Source: G026625185 sp963727835 (lineage in GTDB: Bacteria > Desulfobacterota > WTBG01 > JAGOGO01). Taken from it: a stretch of 64,000 bases of DNA. Made by a program: the position numbers and the translations under genes. The notes beneath the pieces are model-generated. The model did not search any database. It saw nothing but the letters and a program-made list of their open reading frames with translations, and was not told the DNA's origin. Positions 1 through 10,042 of this stretch are shown here, piece by piece. Location of the stretch: positions 1-64,000 of the forward strand of contig CAVSIB010000016.1 in NCBI GenBank assembly GCA_963727835.1, written 5' to 3'. Position 1 is the first letter of the stretch. Each line of letters starts with the position of its first letter.

Positions 1-1
1 G

Positions 2-689
2 GTCTCGGGAAATCTAGATGATCCCCAATTCAGCGTATGGAAGATAATCATGCAAATACTCAAGAACCTGATTGCGAAAGCAGCAACCGCTCCGTTCGCT
101 TTGCTCGGAAGCATGTTCGGGGGCGGTGAAGAAATGAGTTATGTAGAATTTGATTACGGTATTGCCCGTGTTAACGGTGAAAATTTAAAAAAGATCGACA
201 ATCTTGTAAAACACTTTCCGACCGGCCATCACTCCAAATTGAGATAACCGGTTACGTTGATAAGGAGAAAGATTATGAAGGATTAAAAAATTACATCCTC
301 AGCCAGCAAGTTAAGACGCAAAAATTGAAGGGCATGACGAAAAAGGGGCGCCGGAAATACCGGTCGATGAAGTCACCGTAGAACGACAGGAGATGAAAAG
401 TACCCCACGATGGCGTATAAAGAAGCAAAGTTTCCCAAGCCACGAACATTCATAGGCCTGTTAAAGACACTCCGGTTCCAGAAATGAGAAACCGATGCTC
501 ACAAATATAAAAATAACTGATGATGATCTTCGCGCGCTCGCTCAGCAGCGTGCCTCAAACGTCAAGGATCTCATCATGAAATCAGGCCAAGTAACTGCTG
601 GCCGGCTTTTTATTATTGAACCAAAGAGCCTCACTCCGGAAAAGAAGGAAAAGCTCAAAAACAGCCGTGCAGATTTCGGTCTTAAGTAA
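2..689 (+). pseudogene. DUF748-family envelope protein, C-terminal part, frameshifted
   Basis: The gene enters from the left edge. The first frame reads through position 2 without a start, and contains KNLIAKAATAPFALLG and GGGEEMSYVEFDYG, the signature C-terminal region of DUF748 (AsmA-like) proteins, large membrane-anchored periplasmic proteins of Gram-negative bacteria. After about position 240 the homology jumps frame (EITGYVDKEKDYEGL), again near 350 (PEIPVDEVTVE), near 400 (MAYKEAKFPKPRTFIGLL), near 475 and ends in the frame starting at 495 (ITDDDLRALAQQRA, then FIIEPKSLTPEKKEKLKNSR) with TAA at 687-689. The order of the pieces matches the family with nothing missing, so these are indels rather than rearrangement. 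Either a pseudogene or a gene damaged by sequencing error. Confidence 0.75.
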
Positions 690-765
690 AAAAAGGCTGG
701 TTTGCCAAGGGGGTAGATAATTTTGTGGAAAAGGTTTGGTTTTCATTTTTAATCCAATGAAATAT

Positions 766-817
766 CCTCAAATTGATAAGAATTTTTCATAGGCTTCTTG
801 GGGTATAAACTCCGCTT
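766..817 (-). repeat. 52-bp dispersed element, copy A
   Basis: This 52-base block matches 3898-3949 without gaps at 43 of 52 positions. It lies about 60 bases downstream of the stop codon of the minus-strand YwqK-type gene, in the same orientation as the gene. A short stem TTTAT/ATGAA encloses a CCCCAAG loop when read on the minus strand. The mismatches show no clear codon periodicity, so a coding origin is not supported. Confidence 0.7.
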
Positions 818-875
818 TTTCAAATAAAATCGTAGCTAAACTGTAACAATTTTTTCTCCTTCTTTTCTTATTTGA

Positions 876-3032
876 TTATTTAGCAGATGGATAATCTTTA
901 TCAAATTGCAGTTTACCTTCCTCATCGTATGCTTTTCTATTAATTGTTTTTCCCTTGCTATAAGTATCTATATACTGTATTGCCCCGTTAAGGTAATATG
1001 TCCTCGCCACACCATCTTGCTTCCCATTCTTGAAGTTTATCTCCTTCGTTACATTACCGCTCTCATCGTATTCCTTAGTTATACCCTGAAGCTTACCATT
1101 GCTATAGTTTTGCTCTTTCTTTAATTTCCCACTTTCATAGTATTCCTTAGTGATACCATCCGGATTATCATTGCTATAGTTTACCTCTACCGCTAATTTT
1201 CCGCTCGGGTAGTATTCTTTACTTAAACCTTCTTTTTTCCCGTTTTTATAGTTCTCCTCTGCGACTAATTTCCCATCTTCATCATATTCCCTTCTTATGC
1301 CTTCCGGTTTTCCGTTTTATAGTTGCGCTCGGAAATTAATTTCCCGTCTTCATTGTATTGCTTGCTTATACCCTCCGAATCGCCTTTGCTATAGCTCTCC
1401 TCTGTCTTTAAACTCCCACTTTCATAGTATTCCTTAGTGATACCCTCCGGATTACCATTGCCATAGTTTACCTCTGCCTTTAGCTTCCCGCTCGGGTAGT
1501 ATTCTTTGCTTAGGCCTTCCCGCTTCCCATTTTTATAGTTCTCCTCTGTCTTTAATTTCCCACTTTCATAGTATTCTGTGCTCATTCCTTCCCGCTTCCC
1601 GTTGCTGCTGTTCCACTCAAAGTGTAGTTTTCCGTTTTCATAGTATTCCTTAGTGATACCCTCCGGATTACCATTGCTATAGCTCAGCTCTGTCTCTAAT
1701 TTTTCTTTTCCATAGTATTCCTTAGTTATACCCTCCTGTTTTCCGGCTTTATAGTTGCGCGCGGAAATTAATTTCCCACTCTCATCGTATTCCTTGCCTA
1801 TACCCTCCGGATTACCATTGCTATAGTTTACCTCTGCCTTTAGCTTCCCGCTCGGGTAGTATTCTTTGCTTAGACCTTCCCGCTTCCCATTTTTATAGTT
1901 CTCCTCTGTCTTTAATTTCCCACTTTCATAGTATTCTGTGCTCATTCCTTCCCGCTTCCCGTTGCTGCTGTTCCACTCAAAGTGTAATTTCCCGTTTTCA
2001 TAGTATCCCTTAGTGATACCCTCCGGATTATTATTGCTATAGCTCAGCTCTGTCTCTAATTTTTCTTTTCCATAGTATTCCTTAGTTATACCCTCCTGTT
2101 TTCCGGCTTTATAGTTGCGCGCGGAAATTAATTTCCCACTCTCATCGTATTCCTTGCCTATACCCTCCGGATTACCATTGCTATAGTTTACCTCTGCCTT
2201 TAGCTTCCCGCTCGGGTAGTATTCTTTGCTTAGACCTTCCCGCTTCCCATTTTTATAGTTCTCCTCTGTCTTTAATTTCCCACTTTCATAGTATTCTTTG
2301 CTCATTCCTTCCCGCTTCCCGTTGCTGCTGTTCCACTCAAAGTGTAATTTCCCGTTTTCATGGTATTCCTTAGTGATACCCTCCGGATCACCATTGCTAT
2401 AGTTTACTCTTGCCTTTAATTTCCCGCTCGGGTAGAATTTTTTGCTTAAACCCTCCCTTTTCCCATTTTTATAGTTCCACTCCGCAATTAATTTCCCGTG
2501 CTCATCGTATTCTTTGCCTATACCTTCCAAGTTTCCGTCTACATAGGGCTTCTCTCCAATTAATTTACCATCTTCATCGTACTCCTTACATATACCCTTC
2601 CGGCTTATCATTTCTATAGTTTACCTCTGCCCTTAACTTCCCGCTCAAGTAGTATTCTTTGCTTATACCTCCCCGCTTCCCGCTTTTATAGTTCTCCTCG
2701 GCAAATAATGTCCCGTCCTCCTTGAATTTCTTACTTATACCTTCCAGTTTTCCGTCTTTATAGTTTCGCTCTGCTTTTAATTTCCCGCCTTCATAGTATT
2801 CTTTGCTTATACCTTCCGGTTTTCCGTTTTTATAGTTTCGCTCTGCTTTTAATTTCCCACTTTCATAGTATTCTTTAATTGTAGTTATACCCGAATTACC
2901 ATTGCTAGATTTCTCCTTGGACTTTAACTTCCCATTAGGGTAGTATTCTTTGCTTACCTCAGCCCATCCAAATACAGGGTTAATCAAACCTATCGCAAAT
3001 ATTATATATATCAAAGCTCTCATAGCACTCAT
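876..3032 (-). CDS. Secreted giant YwqK/MORN_2-type repeat protein (two frameshifts)
   Basis: The locus reads as one protein of about 718 residues if two single-base indels are repaired: one near 2605 (one G too many compared with the other repeats) and one near 1316 (T4 where the other copies have T5). The N-terminus MRALIYIIFAIGLINPVFGWA is a Sec signal peptide, and the start at 3032 is preceded by an AAAGGTGG ribosome site. The rest is a run of roughly 28 units of about 24 residues of the type GKREGLSKEYYPSGKLKAE, the MORN_2 repeat found in proteins labelled YwqK family antitoxin. The true role of that family is poorly known; a secreted beta-hairpin scaffold is more plausible here than an antitoxin. 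It ends at TAA 876-878. A 360-bp block is tandemly repeated inside it. Confidence 0.75.
1440..2460 (-). repeat. 360-bp higher-order tandem repeat inside the YwqK-type gene
   Basis: Lines 60 bases long at 1441, 1801 and 2161 are identical or differ by one base, and those at 1681/2041 and 1741/2101 are identical. The period is exactly 360 bp, that is five 24-residue units, so the frame is kept. About 2.8 copies are present. The near identity at silent positions indicates recent duplication or gene conversion. Confidence 0.9.
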
Positions 3033-3355
3033 AATGATATTTATCCACCTTTCAGTATCGTTTTACTTATAAGTTGATACTAACCCGATAAGATCGTGGC
3101 GATCAAAAATCCGGCACGTATAAGTATGTACCTCACCTTCATCAACAATATCGTTCTTTTCACCTAACGAACTTTCTATAGACATTAGCTTTTTAGAAAT
3201 TTCCTATGGTACTTGTAAGGAGACAAATTTTATAGGGAGCCATGCCCTTGCGATAATAGTTTACCCCCTAAAAACTATTGATAAAAATAAAAAAGACCAA
3301 ACCACCTCTTATGAGCAATTCAACCCATTTTTTTTTACGAAGCCAACAACATAGA
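3033..3355. other. Intergenic, no gene seen
   Basis: AT-rich sequence between the YwqK-type gene and the tatA relic on the minus strand. It holds the ribosome site of the former near 3045 and no convincing open frame, hairpin terminator or RNA gene. Confidence 0.5.
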
Positions 3356-3633
3356 TTACCGGTGAATTAGGCAAAAAAGCAACAAAACCTTAATAAGGAA
3401 ACAGCCTGTTACCCAGTCGTCACTGCTGGACTCGCTCCTTCGTATCTTCTGAGTTTTTTTGGTTCTGACTTGTCTTCTGATTTCGTTTTCCGGTTCAGCT
3501 ATAGCCTTTCAAAACTCCCTTATGGCCTTACCTAAAGAACCTCCCAATTCAGGTAATTTACAGACCCAAAAATAATTAGAGCGATGACCAAAATAAGCAG
3601 CAAATGCATTGGCTGAAAAAGCCCCTCAAACAT
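3356..3633 (-). pseudogene. tatA: TatA/E-type twin-arginine translocase subunit, broken
   Basis: Reading the minus strand from ATG 3633 gives MFEGLFQPMHLLLILVIALI, a short TatA N-terminus with its single membrane helix, followed by IFG. One base appears lost there; the next frame continues KLPELGGSLGKAIREF, the conserved TatA hinge and amphipathic helix, then an in-frame TGA (a CGA-to-TGA change would explain it) and KAIAEPENEIRRQ. The family normally has 60-90 residues; this reads about 92 to a TAA at 3356. TatA forms the protein-conducting part of the Tat system in the inner membrane. With one frameshift and one stop it is probably non-functional here, unless both are errors. Confidence 0.65.
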
Positions 3634-3956
3634 AGTTTTTCTTTCCGATAACGTTGTTGTTATTTTTTAGGGGGAGAACCCAAATGTCGAGTGGTTAAAG
3701 AAAAATTTATTACCTTCCTTATACTCAACATTTTTATCTCTGTTTTGTCAAGAGATCCTTTACATAGACCTATTGGGACATAGAATCCGTTTGCTAAGAT
3801 TTATATTTAGTCAATAGACCAACCAACTTACTCCGGGAAGCTAATTTTATTACTTTAAAAGTAAATAATTCTCTCTCTCGCCTCCAATAAAAAAGGGCCT
3901 CGAATTAATAAAATCTTTTCATAGACTGCTTGGGGAATGAACTCCGCTTACTGTTT
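3634..3956. other. Intergenic; holds copy B of the 52-bp element
   Basis: AT-rich, no open frame of note. The stretch at 3898-3949 is the second copy of the dispersed element described separately. No rho-independent terminator with a GC stem is visible after msrAB. Confidence 0.5.
3898..3949 (-). repeat. 52-bp dispersed element, copy B
   Basis: It matches 766-817 at 43 of 52 positions with no gap. It lies directly downstream of the msrAB stop codon at 3957, in the same orientation relative to its upstream gene as copy A. The stem TTCAT/ATGAA keeps pairing relative to copy A, where one C-G pair becomes T-G. Confidence 0.7.
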
Positions 3957-5040
3957 TTAAGGTTTTTTTGTAAAAAGCTTCATGTATTCCCCATACCCCT
4001 CTTTTTCCAAATCTTCTTTGGGAATAAAACGCAGGGCCGCGGAATTCAAACAGTAATGCAAGTTCGTAGGCGCTGGCCCATCATCAAAAACATGGCCCAG
4101 ATGGGAATCAGCATGAGCGCTCCTTACTTCGGTCCGGGTCATAAAAAAACTCTTGTCAACTTTGGTCACAATGTTTTTTGGCTCAAGCGTACGAGTAAAA
4201 CTGGGCCAACCGGTCCCGGAATCATATTTGTCAATAGAACTGAAAAGCGGCTCACCGGAAACAATATCGACATAAATGCCTTCCTTTTTATTATCCCAAT
4301 AGGCATTGTCAAAGGCCAACTCAGTACCGTTTTCCTGGGTGACTTCATACTGCAGAGGAGTTAACTTTTCTTTCAACTCTTCCTTGCGGATTTTTTTGTA
4401 CTGTGAATTGGTCTTTGCTGGGTACTTGTGGTTTCTCATTATCATTCCATATCTTTTTTAAATACTGTTCACGGCCAGAATTAACCCGGTAGAATTCATA
4501 GGGTATTGGATTCGTTCGGTAGTAACACTGGTGATAAGCCTCGGCTTTATAAAAAACTGAGGCATTTATGATTTCTGTGACAATTGGTTTGTCAAACCTC
4601 CCGGATTTTCCGAGTTCTTCTTTTGATTTTTCCGCCAGACTTTTTTGTTCGTCATTATGATAAAAAACCACAGACCGATATTGCTTGCCCCGATCAACGA
4701 ATTGTCCCCCCGCGTCAGTAGGATCTATTTGTCTCCAGAATACATTCAGAAGATCAGAATAAGTTATTTTAGAAGGATCATAGATGATCTGAACTGCCTC
4801 AATGTGACCTTTTTCCGCATAATCCTCATAGGTTGGATTTTGACCAGAGCCGCCCGTATAACCAGAAACCACCTCGATGACGCCGTTTAATTTCTCAAAG
4901 GCTTTCTCCATGCACCAAAAACATCCGCCGGCAAAGGTCGCTGTTGCATACTGTTGCTGGGCGCTAACGATAGTGGACAAAATCAAAAAAATAAACAAAG
5001 TCACGGAGAATAGTTCCATCACTATTTTAATCTTTGCCAT
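3957..5040 (-). CDS. msrAB: Periplasmic bifunctional methionine sulfoxide reductase MsrAB (frameshift between domains)
   Basis: The first part is MsrA, which reduces the S-epimer of methionine sulfoxide: GGCFWCMEKAF holds the catalytic Cys40, with GYTGG and HQCYY further on. The second part is MsrB, for the R-epimer, with YDSGTGWPSF, HADSHLGHVF and the catalytic Cys in HYCLNSA; it lacks the CxxC zinc pairs of many MsrBs. The start at 5040 is chosen because AAGGAG sits 8 bases upstream; the N-terminus then forms a Sec signal ending in IVSAQ, so the enzyme acts in the periplasm on oxidised envelope proteins. The two domains lie in different frames that overlap from 4345 to 4445. Secreted MsrAB fusions are common, and MsrB has no ribosome site of its own, so one indel in a fused gene is likelier than two overlapping genes. 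Confidence 0.85.
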
Positions 5041-5437
5041 GATAATGCTCCTTAATTTTAAATAGTCATCAATATTAAAACGTTTCATGCTTATTTTAGA
5101 AAAGCATGACCCCTTTTAATAATATACTCATTCTTTTTTAAAATAAAAAATGTGCCTGGCGAGCAAAAATGACCGTACCATTATCATAACTGCCTGGCCG
5201 CGTTTCCAAAGCCTCGATGATCAGCTTTTTACTTAATCATAAAAATTCATCCTCTTGTTTTATCTGTCGAATCTGGTATAATTTTTTTTGTTTTCATCCC
5301 TTAGTAGGAAAAAGGCGCGTATTCTTGAAATATAATAGTGGATGGGCAAGGAAAGGAAAAAGACTAGTTACCTGCAAAGCCATTTCTCATCTTGACAAAA
5401 AAGGGGTGGAATATTTTTTAATAGGAGTTGGCATCGT
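5041..5437. other. Intergenic, nothing firm
   Basis: AT-rich divergent region between msrAB and the gene at 5438. A TTGACA occurs at 5392-5397, but no well-spaced -10 box follows it. An open frame over 5217-5456 has no recognisable product. Confidence 0.4.
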
Positions 5438-5903
5438 ATGTCATGGTCAATGGTGAACTTTGGAAAACACAAGGGTAAATCATTACCCCAGGTAATTTTT
5501 CAAGATCCTGATTGGTTTTTTTCAGCCTACGAAGAAGGAATCTTCGAAGGGCCTCTAAGGCAAGAGGCTGAGAAGATTTACCGCAAAGCCACGTCTATAA
5601 GAATACCTCAACCCGGATTAAAAACCCTTGTTGCGGAGTATGGCCCCTGCTCAATTTAATGGTTCTTTTGTAGATTTAGAATTAGTTCCTCAAAATCAAC
5701 CTCACCATGCAGACGGCACACTAACATTTCGCATGGAAGTTATTGACCTTAGCGCGCCAAGAAATTTCAAACAGTATCGAAAAATTGGCTGCAAGATCCT
5801 GCTTCCAAAGATTAAATTTTATCTTTTTGGAAACTCTCGATACAGATTGACCAAGAAGCGCTGTGAAGGCTTTTTTAAAGAAAATAATAATTTTGAATGC
5901 TGA
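5438..5903 (+). CDS. Conserved hypothetical protein (one frameshift)
   Basis: Two overlapping frames join into one protein of about 155 residues. The first starts MSWSMVNFGKHKGKSLPQV and contains DPDWFFSAYEEGIFEGPL; the second continues with VDLELVPQNQP, LTFRMEVIDLS and KFYLFGNSRYRLTKKRCEGFF. The break is near 5637-5650, where the first frame ends in VAEYGPCSI. I recognise the overall pattern, with FGKHKGK near the N-terminus and LTKKRCE near the C-terminus, as a family of small bacterial proteins without assigned function. No signal peptide or membrane segment is visible. No neighbour suggests a role. Confidence 0.6.
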
Positions 5904-6508
5904 AGGGAAGCCATATGAAGAATTAAATGAAGTCCTATAGCCTCTTGTTATAAAATTCATCTCATTGCTTTCTCTGGCAAATCGTTTTTTTTCTGTCTTT
6001 TCCAAGCGTTGCATAGCGACTTATTAAAAAAATCAAATTCACCACATCGCCATTTCAACACAATAGTAAACGGTTTCGTATAACCTTCCTTTTTTTACTG
6101 TTTCCGTTTAAAATTTTTATATTTATTTACTGGATAACGAAAGTTTTTTAGCTCTCTAGGTATTAACTAGCCGGAAAAACTTCGATTTCAAAAATATTTG
6201 GATTTGCGTCCCTTAATCTCCATTTGATAAAAAGGTGGATCCCCCAGCAGCCGAAAACAATCACGGGTAAAGCGAAGATGTTAATTATTCCTTATGGCAT
6301 ATGAGGAAAATAATCTGCTCATTTTCCTCCAAAAAGAACTGGCAAAAATTTAGGCTTAAGGTAAAATTAATAGCAACTGAACTAGCTTCCCACTATGCTT
6401 ATTGTGGGGGGGGTAGAACTTTTTTGATCCCATTTAAAAATTGGGAAAGCAAAAAACACAAAACAAAGGATGCGCTTTAATGGGCCGCATTCATAACTGA
6501 TTGTAACG
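5904..6508. other. Intergenic, about 600 bases, no gene
   Basis: AT-rich with no supported reading frame on either strand. A short hairpin CCCAC/GTGGG around 6390-6406 is followed by a G run, then TAGAACTTTTTT; it could end transcription but has no clear upstream gene. Confidence 0.4.
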
Positions 6509-7529
6509 GTGAATAAGATGAAAAGGTTGCTTAAAAAGGTAGTCGTTACTATAGGACTTATGATCATAGGCGTAGGTGCCTTTTTGGCAGGAGGCATAGC
6601 ATATAAGTACAATCAGTATCAAAAAATTCCAGGGGCAACCTATCTTCTTAATCTTTTTGAACAAACCCACTTTTATCCTGCCCCTCACCAGGATAATGTG
6701 CCGATCTTTGAAGCAAAAGAATTAACTTATCCCTATTCTTTTATAGTCTATGGTGATTCACGGGAATTAGCTTTTTACGAAAAAACAGCTTTAATTTCTA
6801 ACGTTATCACGGAAAAGCCCTCCTTCGTTATCCACCTGGGGGATATGGTTTATTGTGGCGATCCCCATCAGTGGGAGAACTTTGATTTTTCAGATGGGAA
6901 CATTATCAAGAGTGGTATTCCCCTTTTCCCTGTCCTCGCTAATCATGAGTACCGGAGTCAAAAGGAATGGTACCCCCCAAACGGAAAAACAGCTTCAGTA
7001 TTATTTTGACAGGTTTAAATTCCTAAAAAATAAACGGTGGTATTCTTTTACCTTCGGTAACAGCGTTTTTTTAATTCTGGATACGAATACTGATTACTCA
7101 CCGGGAAGTGAGCAGCATAGGTGGTTGATGGATATGCTGAAAAAAAATGCATCGCGATTTTTATTTGTCGCGTTCCATCACCTCCCTTATAGCAAGGGGT
7201 ATCATAACCACGATGCGGAAAAATCTTTAGCTCAAATTTTGAAAAGGAACCGGTTAAACCGGATATTGTTTTTTCCGGCCACCAACACAACCATGAACGT
7301 TACAACTATAATGGCATCCATTACATCATATCCGGTGGAGGCGGAGCTGAACAAGGCCCTGTGTAAGCGAGCGCCAAATGAGTTTTATAATCAACCAGGA
7401 GATACGTTTCATTATTGTAAGATTACCCTGTCAGAGACAAAAGCTCACTTTGAAATGATCAAATTAGAAAAAGATACAGGCACCTGGCAGGTTGCCGATA
7501 CCTTTACCGTTTCGAAACCAACACCATGA
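6509..7529 (+). CDS. Membrane-anchored calcineurin-like metallophosphoesterase (three frameshifts)
   Basis: The N-terminus has a single hydrophobic anchor (VVVTIGLMIIGVGAFLAGGI), so the catalytic domain is probably periplasmic. Metallophosphoesterase motifs appear in order but in changing frames: VYGDSR (standing for the GDxH site), HLGDMVYCGD, LANHEY, VAFHHLPYS, and GHQHNHERYNYNG, which gives the C-terminal GHxHxxxR metal ligands. Breaks lie near 6980 (after a C6 run), near 7255, and near 7370. The last frame ends at TGA 7527-7529 and overlaps the ATG of the Smr gene (ATGA), suggesting co-translation. Start GTG 6509 or ATG 6518 both precede the anchor. Substrate unknown; relatives cleave phosphomonoesters or diesters. 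Confidence 0.75.
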
Positions 7530-8239
7530 AACCAACAAAATCTTCTCTTACCCTGCATTCTTTTCAAGACTTAAAAGTCATTCAGGAGAAGCGGTCTTTC
7601 TCGCTTCCCTCGTGTCCCCCGGTTAAGACCAACAACAAAACAGATAATCACCAAAACCCGGAGAACGAGCAAAGACTTTTTCAAAAAGCCATGGCTGACG
7701 TTAAGCCACTCTCGAGAGATACCTATAACGAGAAAAACCTTATCATCAATGGACCCGCTGCTACTATTACAGTTATTGATGATCCCACGGCAGAGGTCAT
7801 CAACCAACTTTCAAACCTGGTTGAAAAAGGCGAGGGTTTTGTGGTCGCCCAAACCCCAGAATATATGGAAGGAATCGGGTATAATGTTAAACCGGAAATT
7901 GCCGAGCGTCTTCACCGCGGTGATTTTGCTCTTGATGCCCATCTCGACTTGCATGGATTTAATGTTGAAAAAGCAAAGGAGGTTTTTGATAATTTTTTGA
8001 AAGAGGCAATCCGAACCGGCAAAAAAGCAGTTTTAATTGTGCATGGCCGTGGCCTTTCCTCTCCGGACGAGCCTGTTCTCAAGACGAAAGTAAACGGATG
8101 GCTTTCGCGGGGCTTTTGGCGAAAATGGGTTGTGGCCTTTACCAGCGCGCGGCCTTGTGACGGAGGAGCCGGAGCAACCTATGTGCTTCTCAGGGAACGG
8201 CCTTATACTAAAAGATTCGGCAAAACACGAAATGATTGA
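7526..8239 (+). CDS. Smr-domain protein (MutS2-type nuclease domain)
   Basis: 237 residues. The C-terminal half carries the Smr hallmark motifs LDLHGF and, about 50 residues later, VHGRG, followed by LKTKVNGWLSRGFW and a GGAGATYVLL strand. Smr domains bind or cut branched or structured nucleic acid. The N-terminal 100 residues are polar with no domain I recognise. The start overlaps the stop of the phosphoesterase by four bases, so the two are probably translated together. The stop is TGA, which is useful evidence that TGA is an ordinary stop codon in this genome. Confidence 0.85.
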   Translation: MKPTKSSLTLHSFQDLKVIQEKRSFSLPSCPPVKTNNKTDNHQNPENEQRLFQKAMADVKPLSRDTYNEKNLIINGPAATITVIDDPTAEVINQLSNLVEKGEGFVVAQTPEYMEGIGYNVKPEIAERLHRGDFALDAHLDLHGFNVEKAKEVFDNFLKEAIRTGKKAVLIVHGRGLSSPDEPVLKTKVNGWLSRGFWRKWVVAFTSARPCDGGAGATYVLLRERPYTKRFGKTRND

Positions 8240-8289
8240 CTTTTAAAATTCAATGGTGATAAAAACTAAATAGAACCAAGGAGGGTATC

Positions 8290-8910
8290 GTGGTAAAACA
8301 AAAAAGACTGAGACCTTTAATCCCGGTGACCGCATTTCTTATGCTGGTCTTCGTATTAGCGTCACCAGGTTGGGCGGCGGAGTTTTCAGCGGACATGATT
8401 CAGAAGATGCCGGGCCAAACCCAAACCGGAAAGGTGTTTATTAAGGGTAAAAAAATGAGAATGGAGATGAATACTCCGAGAAATACGATGGTGCACATTA
8501 TGCTTCCGGAAGAAAACAAGACGATCATGCTGATGACGAAAGAAAAAATGTATATGGAAATGGTAGCCACCAATAACCCGAGTTCTTCCCCTTCATCAAA
8601 CAAAGAGGATCTCGAAAAAGTTGCCACCCTCAAGCAATTGGGAACCGAGACGATCCACGGCTATCTCTGTGACACGTATCGGGTCATCTTTCATGATAAG
8701 AAGCAAGGTACCACGACTCAGTGGTATTCAAAAAAATTGAACTTTCCAATTAAAATGGTAAGCCATGGTCCTCAAGGCGAGGTAGTCACCGAATACCAAA
8801 ACATTAAGGAAGGTTCTATTCCAGACTCAAGCTTCATCATCCCTCCGGATTATAAAAAAATGCCAATGCCGGATATGGGGGGGCACACTATGCCGCATGG
8901 GATGAGATAA
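8290..8910 (+). CDS. Exported DUF4412 (LolA-like fold) protein
   Basis: 206 residues starting at GTG 8290 with AAGGAGGG just upstream. A Sec signal peptide (FLMLVFVLASPGWA) leads into FSADMIQK, GKVFIKGKKMRMEM, MLMTKEKMYMEM and YLCDTYRVIFHDKKQG, the pattern of DUF4412 proteins, which resemble LolA and outer-membrane lipoprotein-sorting folds. The tail PPDYKKMPMPDMGGHTMPHG is rich in Met, Pro and His and might bind metal; that is inference. It probably acts in the periplasm. It stands alone, 50 bases after the Smr gene and 70 before the aldolase. Confidence 0.8.
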   Translation: MVKQKRLRPLIPVTAFLMLVFVLASPGWAAEFSADMIQKMPGQTQTGKVFIKGKKMRMEMNTPRNTMVHIMLPEENKTIMLMTKEKMYMEMVATNNPSSSPSSNKEDLEKVATLKQLGTETIHGYLCDTYRVIFHDKKQGTTTQWYSKKLNFPIKMVSHGPQGEVVTEYQNIKEGSIPDSSFIIPPDYKKMPMPDMGGHTMPHGMR

Positions 8911-8981
8911 CCCTGCAGGAAAGTAAACAAATACATTATTATAATCTAGTAACCTTTTTGACAAACAAAGGAGGACATACC

Positions 8982-9900
8982 ATGAAGTTGAAAACTAAAG
9001 ACGTCGTTGTTCCCTTAGATGTCCCCAAAAACATTAGGGATAAATATGTTAAGAATTATTTAACCATCACCCGAGACAGCGGGCGGCTCATGCTTTTTGC
9101 TGGTGATCAAAAAGTCGAACATTTAAATGATGACTTTTATGGTGAAGGGATCCACCCTGATGACAATGAGCCTGAACACATGTTCCGGATCGCGAGTAAA
9201 GCAAAGATAGGTGTTTTCGCGACCCAGCTCGGACTGATTGCCAGTTATGGCAGGGATTATCCCAAAGTGCCTTATCTCGTAAAGCTCAATTCCAAAACCC
9301 ACCTAATCAAGACCGCCCAGTCTGATCCCTTCAGCAATGAATTGGTGAGTGTGGAACAGGTCATTGATTTTAAAGAAAATAGCGGCCTTAATATCCTTGC
9401 GGTTGGCTATACCATCTATCTCGGAAGCGAATATGAACCGGAAATGTTGCGTCAAGCGGCCCAGATTATTTATGAGGCCCACCAGCATGGTTTGATCATT
9501 GTTTTATGGATCTATCCGCGCGGTGAAGCGATCAAGGATGAAAAAGACCCCCATCTCATTGCCGGAGCTACAGGAGTAGCCGCTTGTCTTGGTGCTGATT
9601 TTGTTAAGATCAACTATCCCAAAAAAGAAGGATGCGCAATCAAAAGAAATTTTAAAAGAAGCAATTTTGGCTGCCGGACGCACAAAAGTTGTATGCGCAG
9701 GGGGGGGGAGCGATGACGTCAAAGTCTTCCTTTCAAAACTCCACGATCAGATTGCTGTCAGTGGGGCATCCGGCAATGCAACCGGGCGAAACATCCACCA
9801 GAAATCTCTTCCGGAAGCAATAAAAATGTGCAATGCCATCTATTCTATTACCGTTGACGGGAAAAGTGTAGAAGAAGCTTTGAAAATTTATAATGGGTAA
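8982..9900 (+). CDS. Class I fructose-bisphosphate aldolase, DhnA/archaeal type (one frameshift)
   Basis: ATG 8982 is preceded by AAGGAGG at 8968-8974. The protein of about 305 residues has FAGDQKVEH (around residue 42), the Schiff-base lysine in GADFVKINYP (about residue 209), WIYPRG, CAGGGSDDV and SGASGNATGRN, all typical of the DhnA/FbaB family that interconverts fructose-1,6-bisphosphate with triose phosphates. The frame breaks in an A6 run near 9621-9626: removing one A joins PKK to KDAQSKEILKEAILAAGRT. A perfect terminator follows at 9961. Together with pckG and the glucan genes it suits gluconeogenesis. Confidence 0.9.
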
Positions 9901-9960
9901 ATCAATCCGTCTCGTGACAAATCTTAGGTAAGCAAACGGGTTAGCACAAAGGCATTAGGT

Positions 9961-9995
9961 ACTGACCCCCCGTAAAAAGGGGGGTCAGTTTTTTT
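9961..9995 (+). terminator. Rho-independent terminator after the aldolase gene
   Basis: ACTGACCCCCC at 9961-9971 pairs perfectly with GGGGGGTCAGT at 9979-9989 around the loop GTAAAAA, and a run of seven T follows. It lies 60 bases after the aldolase stop. Confidence 0.92.
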
Positions 9996-10042
9996 ATAAA
10001 CTCTGTGTATATACAGGTGGAATGAGGGGGAGTAACCTTTGT

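Noticed and set aside
906..1124. Plus-strand 72-codon hydrophobic frame
   Set aside because: It is the antisense of the YwqK-type repeats, whose true frame continues through this stretch on the minus strand.
876..3032. CRISPR-like array
   Set aside because: The regular repeats here are in-frame coding MORN_2 units with no unique spacers, and no cas genes are near.
3930..4364. Plus-strand open frame opposite msrB
   Set aside because: It is antisense to a clear MsrB domain and resembles no protein.
4345..4445. Separate msrA and msrB genes with a 100-base overlap
   Set aside because: Such an overlap is unlikely, msrB lacks its own ribosome site, and fused secreted MsrAB is common; a single indel in a fusion is simpler.
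5392..5420. Sigma-70 promoter for the 5438 gene
   Set aside because: TTGACA is present, but no -10 box lies at a usable distance.
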